From an uncultured Bacteroides sp. (GTDB lineage: Bacteria; Bacteroidota; Bacteroidia; Bacteroidales; Bacteroidaceae): 27,093 bases of DNA. The stretch covers positions 1 to 27,093 of the forward strand of contig UQVZ01000041.1 of the NCBI GenBank assembly GCA_900544675.1, given 5' to 3'. The position numbers were made by a program, and so were the translations under genes. Positions 8,282 to 15,800 of this stretch are shown piece by piece. The stretch's first letter is position 1, and each line of letters starts with the position of its first letter. A model generated the notes under the pieces. The model was not told the DNA's origin. It made no database searches and saw only the letters and a program-made list of their open reading frames with translations.

Positions 8282-9427
8282 ATGAAAAGAAATGCTTATA
8301 TCGCCGCAGCTCTGTTGTTGGCAGGCGTCAGTGCCTGCAACAACGAGCCTGCTTTTACCGTCGAGGGTGAAATAACCGACGCAACCGACAAGATGTTGTA
8401 TCTGGAACAGACCGGACTGGAGAGTATCATTCCGCTGGATTCGGTGAAACTGGATGAGGATGGAAGTTTCAGCTTCTCTGCCGCACGTCCCGAAGCTCCC
8501 GATTATTACCGTTTGCGGGTGGAGAATAAGATTATCAATTTTGCTGTCGATTCGACAGAGACGGTGACGGTAAAGGCTGATTTCGGCAACTTTGCCACCG
8601 GCTATCAGATTGAAGGGTCGGAAAACAATACGAAGATAAAGGAACTGGTGCTTTTGCAGGCAGACTTGCAGAGACGGGTGAACCGGCTGGCACAGTCGGG
8701 ACTTCCTATCGGCATTGCCCAAGACAGCTTGCAGAAGATGGTTGCGGCTTATAAGGACACCGTAAAGCATAATTATATCTTTGTGGCTCCCAACAAGGCG
8801 TATGCCTATTTTGCCTTGTTTCAGGAATTGAACGGATACTTGATTTTCGATCCGCTGACCAATAAGGAAGATGTGAAATGCTTTGCCGCTGTGGCTACCA
8901 GCATGAATAACCAGTATCCGCATGCCGACCGTTCGCGCAACCTATATAATATGGTAATAAAGGGAATGAAGAACACGCGCGCTCCGCAAGTGAAGTCGCT
9001 GGAAATTCCGATGGATAAAGTAGAGGAGACTTCCATTATCGATATCCCTTTGCGTGACGAGAACGGCAACCTGCATCACCTGACCGACCTGAAAGGCAAA
9101 GTGGTGCTGATAGACTTTACCGTATATGGCGCAGCCGAATCGGGAGCACGCAACTTGCTGTTGCGCGAGCTATATAATAAGTATAAAGGACAGGGACTGG
9201 AAATCTATCAGGTATCATTGGATACCGATGAGCATTTCTGGCGGACTGCCGCCGATAACCTGCCGTGGATTTGTGTCCGCGACCCGCAAGGACCTTATTC
9301 TACCCTGCTTCGCCTCTATGGAGTAGCGCAGTTGCCTACCAGCTTCCTGGTAAACCGGAGCAACGAGCTTAGCTTGCGGGTAGAGGCAAATACCGATTTG
9401 GATTCGGCAATTAAAAAATTATTATAA
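8282..9427 (+). CDS. DUF4369/TlpA-like thioredoxin-fold lipoprotein lacking the CXXC motif
   Basis: A 381-residue protein. I start it at 8282 because the longer frame from 8237 would begin inside the promoter and because MKRNAYIAAALLLAGVSAC is a good lipoprotein signal with C19 lipidated. Residues about 24-120 resemble the DUF4369 beta domain, followed by a helical linker. Residues about 250-380 form a TlpA/AhpC-type thioredoxin fold (GKVVLIDFTVYGAAES, QLPTSFLV with the cis-proline). Where TlpA proteins have WCxxC, this protein has A284 and S287, so both redox cysteines are missing and disulfide chemistry is not expected. It probably sits in the periplasm-facing envelope. The role is unknown; a binding or scaffold role is a guess. 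Confidence 0.88.
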   Translation: MKRNAYIAAALLLAGVSACNNEPAFTVEGEITDATDKMLYLEQTGLESIIPLDSVKLDEDGSFSFSAARPEAPDYYRLRVENKIINFAVDSTETVTVKADFGNFATGYQIEGSENNTKIKELVLLQADLQRRVNRLAQSGLPIGIAQDSLQKMVAAYKDTVKHNYIFVAPNKAYAYFALFQELNGYLIFDPLTNKEDVKCFAAVATSMNNQYPHADRSRNLYNMVIKGMKNTRAPQVKSLEIPMDKVEETSIIDIPLRDENGNLHHLTDLKGKVVLIDFTVYGAAESGARNLLLRELYNKYKGQGLEIYQVSLDTDEHFWRTAADNLPWICVRDPQGPYSTLLRLYGVAQLPTSFLVNRSNELSLRVEANTDLDSAIKKLL

Positions 9428-9465
9428 CATGTTGCAAAGCATGTGAAAATACCGGGCTGTAAAAC

Positions 9466-9496
9466 TTGACTGGTATTATAAAAAGGTTTAACTTTG
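9466..9496 (+). promoter_or_regulatory. Bacteroides promoter of greA
   Basis: TTG at 9466-9468 and TAACTTTG at 9489-9496 are separated by 20 bases, both matching the Bacteroides consensus. The predicted start of transcription is near 9503, giving a leader of about 100 bases that contains the hairpin at 9520-9545. Confidence 0.65.
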
Positions 9497-9519
9497 TCGC
9501 AAATCAGAAATAAGAAGGG

Positions 9520-9555
9520 TTCCGATACGTAACCATGTATCGGAATTCTTTTTTG
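9520..9555 (+). terminator. Terminator-like hairpin inside the greA leader
   Basis: TTCCGATAC (9520-9528) and GTATCGGAA (9537-9545) form a perfect 9-bp stem with an 8-base loop, followed by TTCTTTTTTG. It lies after the predicted greA promoter and before the ribosome binding site, so it could end readthrough from the upstream gene, attenuate greA, or release a short leader RNA. Which of these holds cannot be decided here. Confidence 0.65.
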
Positions 9556-9586
9556 TTTTATAATAAGAACCTAAACGAATTTTTAA

Positions 9587-9592
9587 AGGAGG
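9587..9592 (+). promoter_or_regulatory. Strong Shine-Dalgarno site of greA
   Basis: AGGAGG lies 9 bases before the ATG at 9602. Such a complete site is unusual in this window, where most genes have none, and it fixes the greA start. Confidence 0.75.
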
Positions 9593-9601
9593 AAAAACAT
9601 T

Positions 9602-10066
9602 ATGGCTTATATGTCAGAAGAAGGCTACCAGAAATTGGTGGCTGAATTGAAACAACTGGAATCGGTAGAACGCCCAAAGGTGGTGGCCGCCATTGCTGAG
9701 GCACGTGATAAAGGAGACTTGTCGGAAAACGCGGAATATGATGCGGCTAAAGAAGCACAGGCTATGCTGGAGATGAAAATCAACCAGCTGAAAGCGACCA
9801 TCGGTGATGCCAAAATCATCGATACATCGAAGCTGAAAGCTGATACCGTACAGATTCTGAGCCGCGTGGAGCTGAAAAACGTGAAGACGGGCATGAAGAT
9901 GGCGTATACCATTGTATCGGAAACAGAAGCAAACCTGAAACAAGGCAAGATTTCGGTCAATACACCGATTGCACAAGGTCTGCTGGGCAAGAAGGTAGGC
10001 GATGTTGCGGAAATCGCTATTCCGCAAGGCACTATCAGCCTGGAAGTAACTGGAATATCATTTTAA
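9602..10066 (+). CDS. greA: Transcription elongation factor GreA
   Basis: A 154-residue protein of standard length. It enters the RNA polymerase secondary channel and helps cleave the backtracked transcript. Residues 1-75 form the antiparallel coiled coil, with the tip motif GDLSENAEYDAAKE carrying D39 and E42 that hold the catalytic magnesium. Residues about 80-154 form the C-terminal FKBP-like globular domain (GLLGKKVGDVAEIAIPQG). The start is fixed by AGGAGG 9 bases upstream. It has its own promoter and a terminator at 10072-10108, so it is probably transcribed mainly alone, with the HIT gene 55 bases on. Confidence 0.97.
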   Translation: MAYMSEEGYQKLVAELKQLESVERPKVVAAIAEARDKGDLSENAEYDAAKEAQAMLEMKINQLKATIGDAKIIDTSKLKADTVQILSRVELKNVKTGMKMAYTIVSETEANLKQGKISVNTPIAQGLLGKKVGDVAEIAIPQGTISLEVTGISF

Positions 10067-10071
10067 TGTAT

Positions 10072-10108
10072 AAGGCAAGCCTGTATCATGCAGGTTTGCC
10101 TTCTTTTT
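10072..10108 (+). terminator. Rho-independent terminator after greA
   Basis: AAGGCAAGCCTG (10072-10083) pairs with CAGGTTTGCCTT (10091-10102) with one G-U pair, followed by CTTTTT. It lies 5 bases after the greA stop codon. Confidence 0.8.
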
Positions 10109-10121
10109 AATATATAATCGT

Positions 10122-10529
10122 ATGGCAACTATATTCAGTAAAATCATTGCAGGGGAAATTCCCAGCTATAAGGTAGCGGAAGACGACCGTTTCTACGCTT
10201 TCCTTGATATCAACCCCATGGTAAAGGGACACACGCTGGTAGTCCCGAAACGGGAAGTGGATTATATCTTCGACCTCGACGACGAAGAACTGGCGGCAAT
10301 GCACGTATTTGCCAAACACGTGGCGTTGGCTATTCAGAAAGTTTTTCCCTGCCGTAAGGTAGGCGAAGCGGTATTGGGTCTGGAAGTGCCTCATGCACAT
10401 ATTCATCTCATCCCAATGCAAAGCGAAAAGGATATGCTGTTCTCCAATCCGAAATTGAAGCTGAGCGATGAGGAGTTCAAGGAAATTGCCGCCGCTATCC
10501 GTCAAGCCTGGGAAGGTAATGCAAAATAG
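10122..10529 (+). CDS. HIT-family nucleotide hydrolase
   Basis: A 135-residue protein with the histidine triad HAHIHL at 91-96 (H91, H93, H95), preceded by the usual N-terminal MATIFSKIIAGEIPSYKV and the GHTLVVPKRE segment. HIT proteins of the Hint/HinT branch hydrolyse nucleoside phosphoramidates or related mononucleotide conjugates through an adenylyl-histidine intermediate in the cytoplasm. The gene starts 13 bases after the greA terminator stem and U-run, so it is expressed by readthrough or from a promoter I cannot see. It is followed by its own terminator at 10566-10600. The exact substrate is not predictable. Confidence 0.93.
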   Translation: MATIFSKIIAGEIPSYKVAEDDRFYAFLDINPMVKGHTLVVPKREVDYIFDLDDEELAAMHVFAKHVALAIQKVFPCRKVGEAVLGLEVPHAHIHLIPMQSEKDMLFSNPKLKLSDEEFKEIAAAIRQAWEGNAK

Positions 10530-10565
10530 ATTCTCCCTCCTATTTAATATATAATATGTAGTGTG

Positions 10566-10600
10566 AAAGCCATCCCTTTCTATCGGATGGCTTTCTTTTT
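10566..10600 (+). terminator. Rho-independent terminator after HIT gene
   Basis: AAAGCCATCC (10566-10575) pairs with GGATGGCTTT (10585-10594), a perfect 10-bp stem followed by CTTTTT. It lies 37 bases after the HIT stop codon and just before the next gene at 10625. Confidence 0.85.
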
Positions 10601-10624
10601 AGCTATCGGTGCAATCATTTCTTT

Positions 10625-13006
10625 ATGATAAAAAGGATATATGTAAGTTTTTTGCTGGTGTTGCTGACAGGAACCGTGCTTTTTGCCCAACAGCAGAAAT
10701 ACCGGATAGAAGGTACGGTAATCGACCGTGATACGCGCAAGCCATTGGAATTTGTCAATGTACTGGTGATGGGATTGGGCATCGGGTCGGCAACCGATGC
10801 CGAGGGACACTTTGCTATCGAGCAGGTGCCGCCGGGCATTTATGCGCTTCAGGCATCCATGTTGGGCTATAAGACGGTTATCACACCGGAATATCGCGTG
10901 AATCACCGTACGCCGCATATCCAAATAGAGATGGAAGAAGAAGGGGCATTGTTGTCCGAAGTGACTGTTACGGCATCCCCTTTCCGGCGTGTGCAGGAAA
11001 GTCCGGTCAGCTTGCGGGTTATCGGTGTGCAGGAGATAGAAAAGGCTCCGGGCGCTAACCGCGACATTTCACGTGTAGTGCAAAACTATCCCGGTGTGGC
11101 TTTCTCGCCCATAGGCTATCGGAATGATTTGATTGTGCGCGGTGGCGGTCCTTCCGAAAACCGCTTCTTTCTGGACGGAGTGGAGATTCCCAATATCAAC
11201 CATTTCAGTACACAAGGAGCTTCAGGCGGTCCGGTGGGATTGATTGATGCCGACCTGATACGGAGCGTGAAGTTTTATAGCGGCGCTTTTCCTGCCAATC
11301 GGGGCAATGCGTTAAGTTCGGTGCTCGACTTCAGCCTGCGCGACGGGGATATGGAGCATAATTCGGTGAAGGCGACGTTAGGCGCATCTGAAGTGTCATT
11401 GACCTCCAACGGACATTTGGGCGACAAGACTTCGTATGTCGTGTCGGTACGCCAATCTTACCTACAGATGCTTTTCAAGCTATTAGGCTTGCCTTTCCTG
11501 CCTGCCTATACAGACGCTTCTTTCAAAATAAAAACCCGTTTCGACGCTCATAACGAACTGACCGTTTTAGGACTGGGAGGTATCGACCGGATGAAGTTGA
11601 ACCTGGATATCGACGGAGAAGATGCCGAGTATATCTTGAGTTACCTGCCGAAGATAGAGCAGGAAACCTATACGGTAGGAGGAGTATATCGTCATTATGC
11701 CGGTCCGCATGTGCAGTCGGTCACTTTGAGCCATAGTTACCTGAACAACCGTAACCTGAAATACCGGGATAATGACGAGAGCAGCGAAGACAATCTGATG
11801 TTGCGCTTACGCTCAGTAGAGCAGGAGACCAAGCTCCGGCTGGAAAATACGTCCCGTTGGAACGTATGGAAACTGAATGCCGGAGTAGAATTGAATTACT
11901 CGCACTACACCAATACCACTTACCAGCAAGTCTTTACCGATGCCGTACATCTTTTCGATTATCATACCGATTTGAATCTGTTCCGGTGGGGACTGTACGC
12001 TTCGATGGATTATGCCGCTCCCGACGAACGTTTTACAGCCTCATTGGGTGTACGTACCGATGCCAATAATTACAACAGCAAGATGAAAGAGCTTTGGCGT
12101 CAGCTTTCTCCCCGCTTGTCTGTGTCGTGGAGACTGGCAGACGGTTTGTTCCTGAGCGGACATACAGGGTTGTATTATCAGCTCCCGCCCTATACGGCTT
12201 TGGGTTTCAAAGGTGATGGAGACCGGTATGTCAACCGTAACCTGGACTATACTTCTGTATCGCAGACCAGTGCCGGACTGGTCTGGCACCCGAATGAGAC
12301 GATGGAACTTTCGGCAGAAGGCTTCTATAAATTGTATAAAGACATGCCTTTGTCGGTGACCGATGGCATTCCGTTGGCATGTAAAGGGAATGATTACGGA
12401 GTTATCGGCAATGAAAGGCTTCTGTCAGATGCCGAAGGACGTTCGTATGGAGTGGAATTGATGTTCAAATGGTTGCTTGCCCGACGGTTGAATCTGTCTT
12501 CTTCGCTCACGGTATTTAAGAGTGAATTCCGCAAGCGGGGCGAAGAAGCCTATGTGCCTTCGGCATGGGATAACCGTTTTATTTTCAATGTGAGTGGCAC
12601 GTATAATTTCCCCCGCGACTGGAGCGTAGGCATGAAGATATGTTGCATAGGCGGTTCGCCTTATACACCTTACGATGTGGAGAAGTCTTCCCTGGTGAGT
12701 GCCTGGAACGCGCAAGGCAAAGCCTATTATGATTACAGCCGCTATAATACGGAGCGTCTACCCGCTTTCGGTCAGCTGGACATACGTGTAGACAAGATGT
12801 TTTATTGGAAGAAATGTATGTTCGGCATTTACCTCGACATACAGAATATCACGGCAAGCAAGTTGCGCCAGCCTGATGTATTGATGAGTACGGGACAGAT
12901 AGAGAATCCTTCGGCACCTCTTGCCGAACAGCGTTATGTGATGAAGTCCATCAAGCAGGAAAGCGGAACATTGCTCCCCTCCATCGGCATTACCTTCGAG
13001 TATTGA
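10625..13006 (+). CDS. TonB-dependent outer-membrane receptor (non-SusC type)
   Basis: A 793-residue receptor. Residues 1-21 form a signal peptide (VLLTGTVLFA). Residues about 26-115 are a carboxypeptidase-regulatory-like domain (YRIEGTVIDRDTRKPLEFVN). A plug domain follows at about 120-235 (RDISRVVQNYPGVAFSPIGY, IVRGGGPSENRFFLDGVEIP), and the rest is the beta-barrel, ending in GITFEY. It is shorter than SusC proteins, lacks the SusC signature and has no SusD partner, so it is more like siderophore, cobalamin or metal receptors. The ligand cannot be told. The HIT terminator precedes it by 24 bases, no clear Shine-Dalgarno is present, and I do not see a confident promoter. It converges with the guanylyltransferase gene across a repeat. 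Confidence 0.93.
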   Translation: MIKRIYVSFLLVLLTGTVLFAQQQKYRIEGTVIDRDTRKPLEFVNVLVMGLGIGSATDAEGHFAIEQVPPGIYALQASMLGYKTVITPEYRVNHRTPHIQIEMEEEGALLSEVTVTASPFRRVQESPVSLRVIGVQEIEKAPGANRDISRVVQNYPGVAFSPIGYRNDLIVRGGGPSENRFFLDGVEIPNINHFSTQGASGGPVGLIDADLIRSVKFYSGAFPANRGNALSSVLDFSLRDGDMEHNSVKATLGASEVSLTSNGHLGDKTSYVVSVRQSYLQMLFKLLGLPFLPAYTDASFKIKTRFDAHNELTVLGLGGIDRMKLNLDIDGEDAEYILSYLPKIEQETYTVGGVYRHYAGPHVQSVTLSHSYLNNRNLKYRDNDESSEDNLMLRLRSVEQETKLRLENTSRWNVWKLNAGVELNYSHYTNTTYQQVFTDAVHLFDYHTDLNLFRWGLYASMDYAAPDERFTASLGVRTDANNYNSKMKELWRQLSPRLSVSWRLADGLFLSGHTGLYYQLPPYTALGFKGDGDRYVNRNLDYTSVSQTSAGLVWHPNETMELSAEGFYKLYKDMPLSVTDGIPLACKGNDYGVIGNERLLSDAEGRSYGVELMFKWLLARRLNLSSSLTVFKSEFRKRGEEAYVPSAWDNRFIFNVSGTYNFPRDWSVGMKICCIGGSPYTPYDVEKSSLVSAWNAQGKAYYDYSRYNTERLPAFGQLDIRVDKMFYWKKCMFGIYLDIQNITASKLRQPDVLMSTGQIENPSAPLAEQRYVMKSIKQESGTLLPSIGITFEY

Positions 13007-13016
13007 CAGGCTTTTA

Positions 13017-13124
13017 TAAATGAAGAATTAAGAATGAAGAATTAAAAATCTGCGTAAATCTGCGCTAATCTGCGTTTTAAAAAAGAAAACGTCAACAGAT
13101 TCTTAATTCTTCATTCTTCATTTA
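13017..13124. repeat. Inverted repeat with internal tandem AATCTGCG units between convergent genes
   Basis: TAAATGAAGAAT at 13017-13028 is repeated inverted at 13113-13124, and both arms extend through further permutations of GAAGAATTAAGAAT. Between them AATCTGCG occurs three times at exact 10-base spacing (13047, 13057, 13067). The unit fills nearly the whole gap between the receptor stop and the guanylyltransferase stop (13126). It looks like a small dispersed intergenic repeat that may also act as a two-way terminator, though it lacks a GC-rich stem. Confidence 0.65.
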
Positions 13125-13125
13125 C

Positions 13126-14166
13126 TTAAGAATATTTCTCGCCGAATTTCATTTCTACATCATTGATGAACTTGCGCATAGCGTCCTGGTCATCCTTCTT
13201 GCAGATAAGCAAGGCATTGTTGCTTGCGGCTACCAGATAACCGTCCAGGTCTTGAATGACTGCCAGCAACCCTTCGGGGAGGGAAATGATGTTGTTTTTG
13301 CTATTATATAATAAGGTGTTGCTATGGATGATGACGTTTTGGTTGGCATCCTTGGGAGAAGCGTCATAAAGAGATTCCCATGTGCCGAGGTCTGCCCAAC
13401 CGAAATCGCACAATTGTACATATACATTGTTGGCTTTTTCCATGATGCTGTAGTCGATGGAAATGTTGGGGCACGAGGTAAAGTCGGGTTTGTCACACTC
13501 GATACGCGGGCAGATGTCCGACATAATTTCGTGGAAAGCCTTCAGGATGGTATTTACGTGCCATACGAATATGCCCGAATTCCAATAAAACTCGTCGCTT
13601 TGGATAAATATCTCGGCAAATTCCCGCGCCGGTTTCTCGATAAATGTCTTCACCTTGTAGAAGTCCCCTTCCTTTTCTTCATCTACCTGGATATAACCAT
13701 ATCCTGTATCAGGACGGTTCGGCTTGATGCCCAATGTGACCAGTTTGTCATTCTTCGAAGCGAAATCGAGTCCTTTCAGGATAGCTTCCTTAAACTCGTC
13801 AAGTTTCAGGATAAGATGGTCGGAAGGTGCCACTACGATGGTCGCATTCGGGTTTACCTTCTGGATAACATGCGATGCGTATGCAATGGAAGGAGCCGTG
13901 TTGCGTCTCTCTTCTTCAACAATCAATTGCCCTTCAGGAAGCTCCGGAAGCAGTTGGCGAACCAGTTGTGCATAGTCCTTGTGGGTTGTGATATAAATGT
14001 TGCTTGAAGGGATGATTTGCTTGTAGCGGTCGAAAGTCTGCTCCAATAAGGTCTGACCTGTCCCGAAGAAGTCTAAAAACTGTTTGGGCAGATTCTTCCG
14101 GCTGTACGGCCAAAACCGCCGTCCCATTCCTCCAGCCATAATGATACAATAGTAGTTGTTGTTCAT
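13126..14166 (-). CDS. manC: Mannose-1-phosphate guanylyltransferase
   Basis: A 346-residue cytoplasmic enzyme that makes GDP-mannose from mannose-1-phosphate and GTP, feeding capsule, O-antigen and fucose/rhamnose-type sugar synthesis. The nucleotide-binding signature MAGGMGRRFWPYSRKNLPKQ is at residues 10-29. The metal and sugar motifs follow (VAPSDHLI, TFIEKPAREF, and ISIDYSIMEKANNV with DFGWADLGTWESLYD). It is the short, single-domain form and lacks the C-terminal cupin isomerase domain of the bifunctional ManC type. It stands alone between the tRNA and the repeat, and no polysaccharide genes are adjacent. Confidence 0.94.
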   Translation of the reverse strand: MNNNYYCIIMAGGMGRRFWPYSRKNLPKQFLDFFGTGQTLLEQTFDRYKQIIPSSNIYITTHKDYAQLVRQLLPELPEGQLIVEEERRNTAPSIAYASHVIQKVNPNATIVVAPSDHLILKLDEFKEAILKGLDFASKNDKLVTLGIKPNRPDTGYGYIQVDEEKEGDFYKVKTFIEKPAREFAEIFIQSDEFYWNSGIFVWHVNTILKAFHEIMSDICPRIECDKPDFTSCPNISIDYSIMEKANNVYVQLCDFGWADLGTWESLYDASPKDANQNVIIHSNTLLYNSKNNIISLPEGLLAVIQDLDGYLVAASNNALLICKKDDQDAMRKFINDVEMKFGEKYS

Positions 14167-14285
14167 GATAATTCAGGGTGGCTTTAAAAGTTTACGCTAA
14201 GATAAGGGAATATTTTGAATAAACCGCCTGATAGCTTTCTAAATAGTGTTAGGCAAAAATATTTTCACTTTTTTATTTACTTCGC

Positions 14286-14315
14286 TTGCTTTTTTAAAAC
14301 TTTTCCCTACCTTTG
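14286..14315 (+). promoter_or_regulatory. Promoter of tRNA-Leu
   Basis: TTG at 14286-14288 and TACCTTTG at 14308-14315 lie 19 bases apart, an exact fit to the Bacteroides consensus, with the tRNA 5' end 20 bases downstream. Confidence 0.7.
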
Positions 14316-14335
14316 CACCGCAATTCCAAATAATT

Positions 14336-14419
14336 GCCCAGATGGCGGAATCGGTAGACGCGCTGGTCTCAAACACCAGTGGAGTAAAATCCATCCCGGT
14401 TCGACCCCGGGTCTGGGTA
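14336..14419 (+). tRNA. tRNA-Leu (anticodon CAA)
   Basis: The acceptor stem GCCCAGA (14336-14342) pairs with TCTGGGT (14412-14418), ending in a G-U pair, with A14419 as discriminator. The D arm, an anticodon stem CTGGT/ACCAG with loop CTCAAAC (anticodon CAA, reads UUG), a long variable arm (TGGA/TCCA) typical of leucine tRNA, and the T arm CCCGG-TTCGACC-CCGGG all fold. The CCA end is not encoded. Its 3' end borders the mobilization island, and leucine tRNA genes are known integration targets for NBU1-like Bacteroides elements. Confidence 0.97.
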
Positions 14420-14423
14420 CTTC

Positions 14424-14467
14424 AAACCCCTGATAATCGACTGATTATCAGGGGTTTTTCTTTTTAT
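14424..14467 (+). terminator. Terminator after tRNA-Leu
   Basis: AAACCCCTGATAATC (14424-14438) and GATTATCAGGGGTTT (14443-14457) form a perfect 15-bp stem with a 4-base loop, followed by a T-rich tract. It starts 4 bases after the tRNA. Confidence 0.85.
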
Positions 14468-14598
14468 CGGGCGTACTAAAAGTGTACTTCCTGACGAAAA
14501 GAAGAAGAAAGGGTACTTTCGTTGTTTCGGCACCCTTATATTTATGCTTTATTAACGAAGATGTTGCATATTTCTTCCTTTCTCCTGCTTTTGTTTGC

Positions 14599-14628
14599 TT
14601 TGAAAACGGTATCCATCCCTTATCTTTG
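14599..14628 (+). promoter_or_regulatory. Promoter of the first island gene
   Basis: TTTG at 14599-14602 and TATCTTTG at 14621-14628 are 18 bases apart. Transcription would start near 14635, about 19 bases before the ATG at 14654. Confidence 0.7.
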
Positions 14629-14653
14629 TAGCCCAAACCGATTTTAATGCACA

Positions 14654-15568
14654 ATGTATATGGAAGATTTCAGAGAAACCAACTTCAAAAAGATACAGCA
14701 GTTACTTGATAAATGTGTTGCCCATGAATACGGGATGAGAACCAATGCGCTTGCCTTAAAACGTGAATACTTGACGGAAGCGCAAATGAAAGACTACATC
14801 CGGCAAGAAATTTTCAACGTAACCGAGAACCTTGTATCCCTATGCCAAAAGAACCGTGCCTTGCACAATATACGTTTTGACATACTGATGCCGGACTTCC
14901 TTTGGGAAAGCGGTTTCTTCGAAAATCTCTCTTTTGACGAGCGGAAAAAATATATTTCGTTCCAATGTTCTTCTTTTGATATGGACAAATACCTGCAATC
15001 TTCCACTTGCTATGATGAGCAGCTTCCGTTCTTTTCTTCCATTGTGCGCCTTGTCATGCAGACCCAATATCTGGAATACCTCCAACAACTGGAGAACGCC
15101 AGTCATGCCCCTGTTCCTTTGGATGAGAAATCAGAAGAACAGCCAAAAGAAGAAGAGAAGGCACAGCCTGAGCCGACCAAGATAGTCGGGAAATCCAATC
15201 CGTTCAAATCAGTCCTTACAACGCAACAAATCAAACTGTTGGTCGAATGTATCAACGAAGCGCACATATTCACCACGACAATCACCCCGAAAATCCTTTC
15301 GGACTTCTTCGCCTGCAAACTGAACGGGGTATTGAAGTCCAACAACAACCGCTTGCTGGCTTATCTGATGATGCAGCTTAGCTGCTACAACTATATCGCT
15401 TATGAGTGGCAGTCCGTCATAGCCAACAACAAACTGGTACTTGCCAAGATAAAAGACAAATACCTCACACGCAGCGACTTGTCGAGCGCGACAGACAACG
15501 TGAAGTGCATCTACCCGAAAGGATACGAAATCATAGACAAATACATCAAGCAACTGCAAAAAGGTTGA
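14654..15568 (+). CDS. Unknown two-part protein of the mobilizable island
   Basis: A 304-residue protein I do not recognise. It has no signal peptide or membrane segment. Residues 1-155 are mostly helical and end at LEYLQQLENA. Residues about 158-185 are a charged proline/glutamate-rich linker (KSEEQPKEEEKAQPEPTK). Residues about 195-304 form a second helical domain (TTQQIKLLVECINEAHIF ... YPKGYEIIDKYIKQLQ) whose pattern could be a winged helix, but I see no signature. An ATG at 14660 is an equally good start. It has its own promoter and is the first gene of the island, the place where NBU-type elements carry int and small accessory genes. A regulatory or accessory role is a guess. Confidence 0.8.
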   Translation: MYMEDFRETNFKKIQQLLDKCVAHEYGMRTNALALKREYLTEAQMKDYIRQEIFNVTENLVSLCQKNRALHNIRFDILMPDFLWESGFFENLSFDERKKYISFQCSSFDMDKYLQSSTCYDEQLPFFSSIVRLVMQTQYLEYLQQLENASHAPVPLDEKSEEQPKEEEKAQPEPTKIVGKSNPFKSVLTTQQIKLLVECINEAHIFTTTITPKILSDFFACKLNGVLKSNNNRLLAYLMMQLSCYNYIAYEWQSVIANNKLVLAKIKDKYLTRSDLSSATDNVKCIYPKGYEIIDKYIKQLQKG

Positions 15569-15800
15569 GCATAGTCTGAGCGGTCAAACAAAGCTCAATT
15601 AGACTTCATTTCTAAGCCTTTAACTTTGCCCCCGTTAACAAAACGATGCGGCATGTCGGCATAGGTCAAAACAAAAATATTTCACGTGAGTTACCCGTAA
15701 CTTATGTGTTGATGTTTTGGAGGATGCCGATTTTTGCTCCATCAAAAATAAAACGAGGGTGCGCACCTTCATATTGTTTCACCAAAAAGTTTCAAGCAAT
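15569..15800 (+). promoter_or_regulatory. Palindrome-rich control region before the excisionase-like gene
   Basis: The 232 bases contain a TAACTTTG box (15621-15628), two CGGCAT units (15649-15654, 15657-15662) with an inverted ATGCCG at 15724-15729, a perfect AGTTAC-cc-GTAACT palindrome (15689-15702), and a perfect GGTGCGCACC palindrome (15758-15767). ATATTG (15771-15776) can also pair with CAATAT (15797-15802) over the start codon. This density suggests operator sites for the excisionase-like or another island regulator. Confidence 0.5.

Noticed and set aside
8111..8923. 270-codon leftward frame over the TlpA-like gene
   Set aside because: Antisense to a gene with a clear lipoprotein signal, promoter and family match; no start signal or family resemblance of its own.
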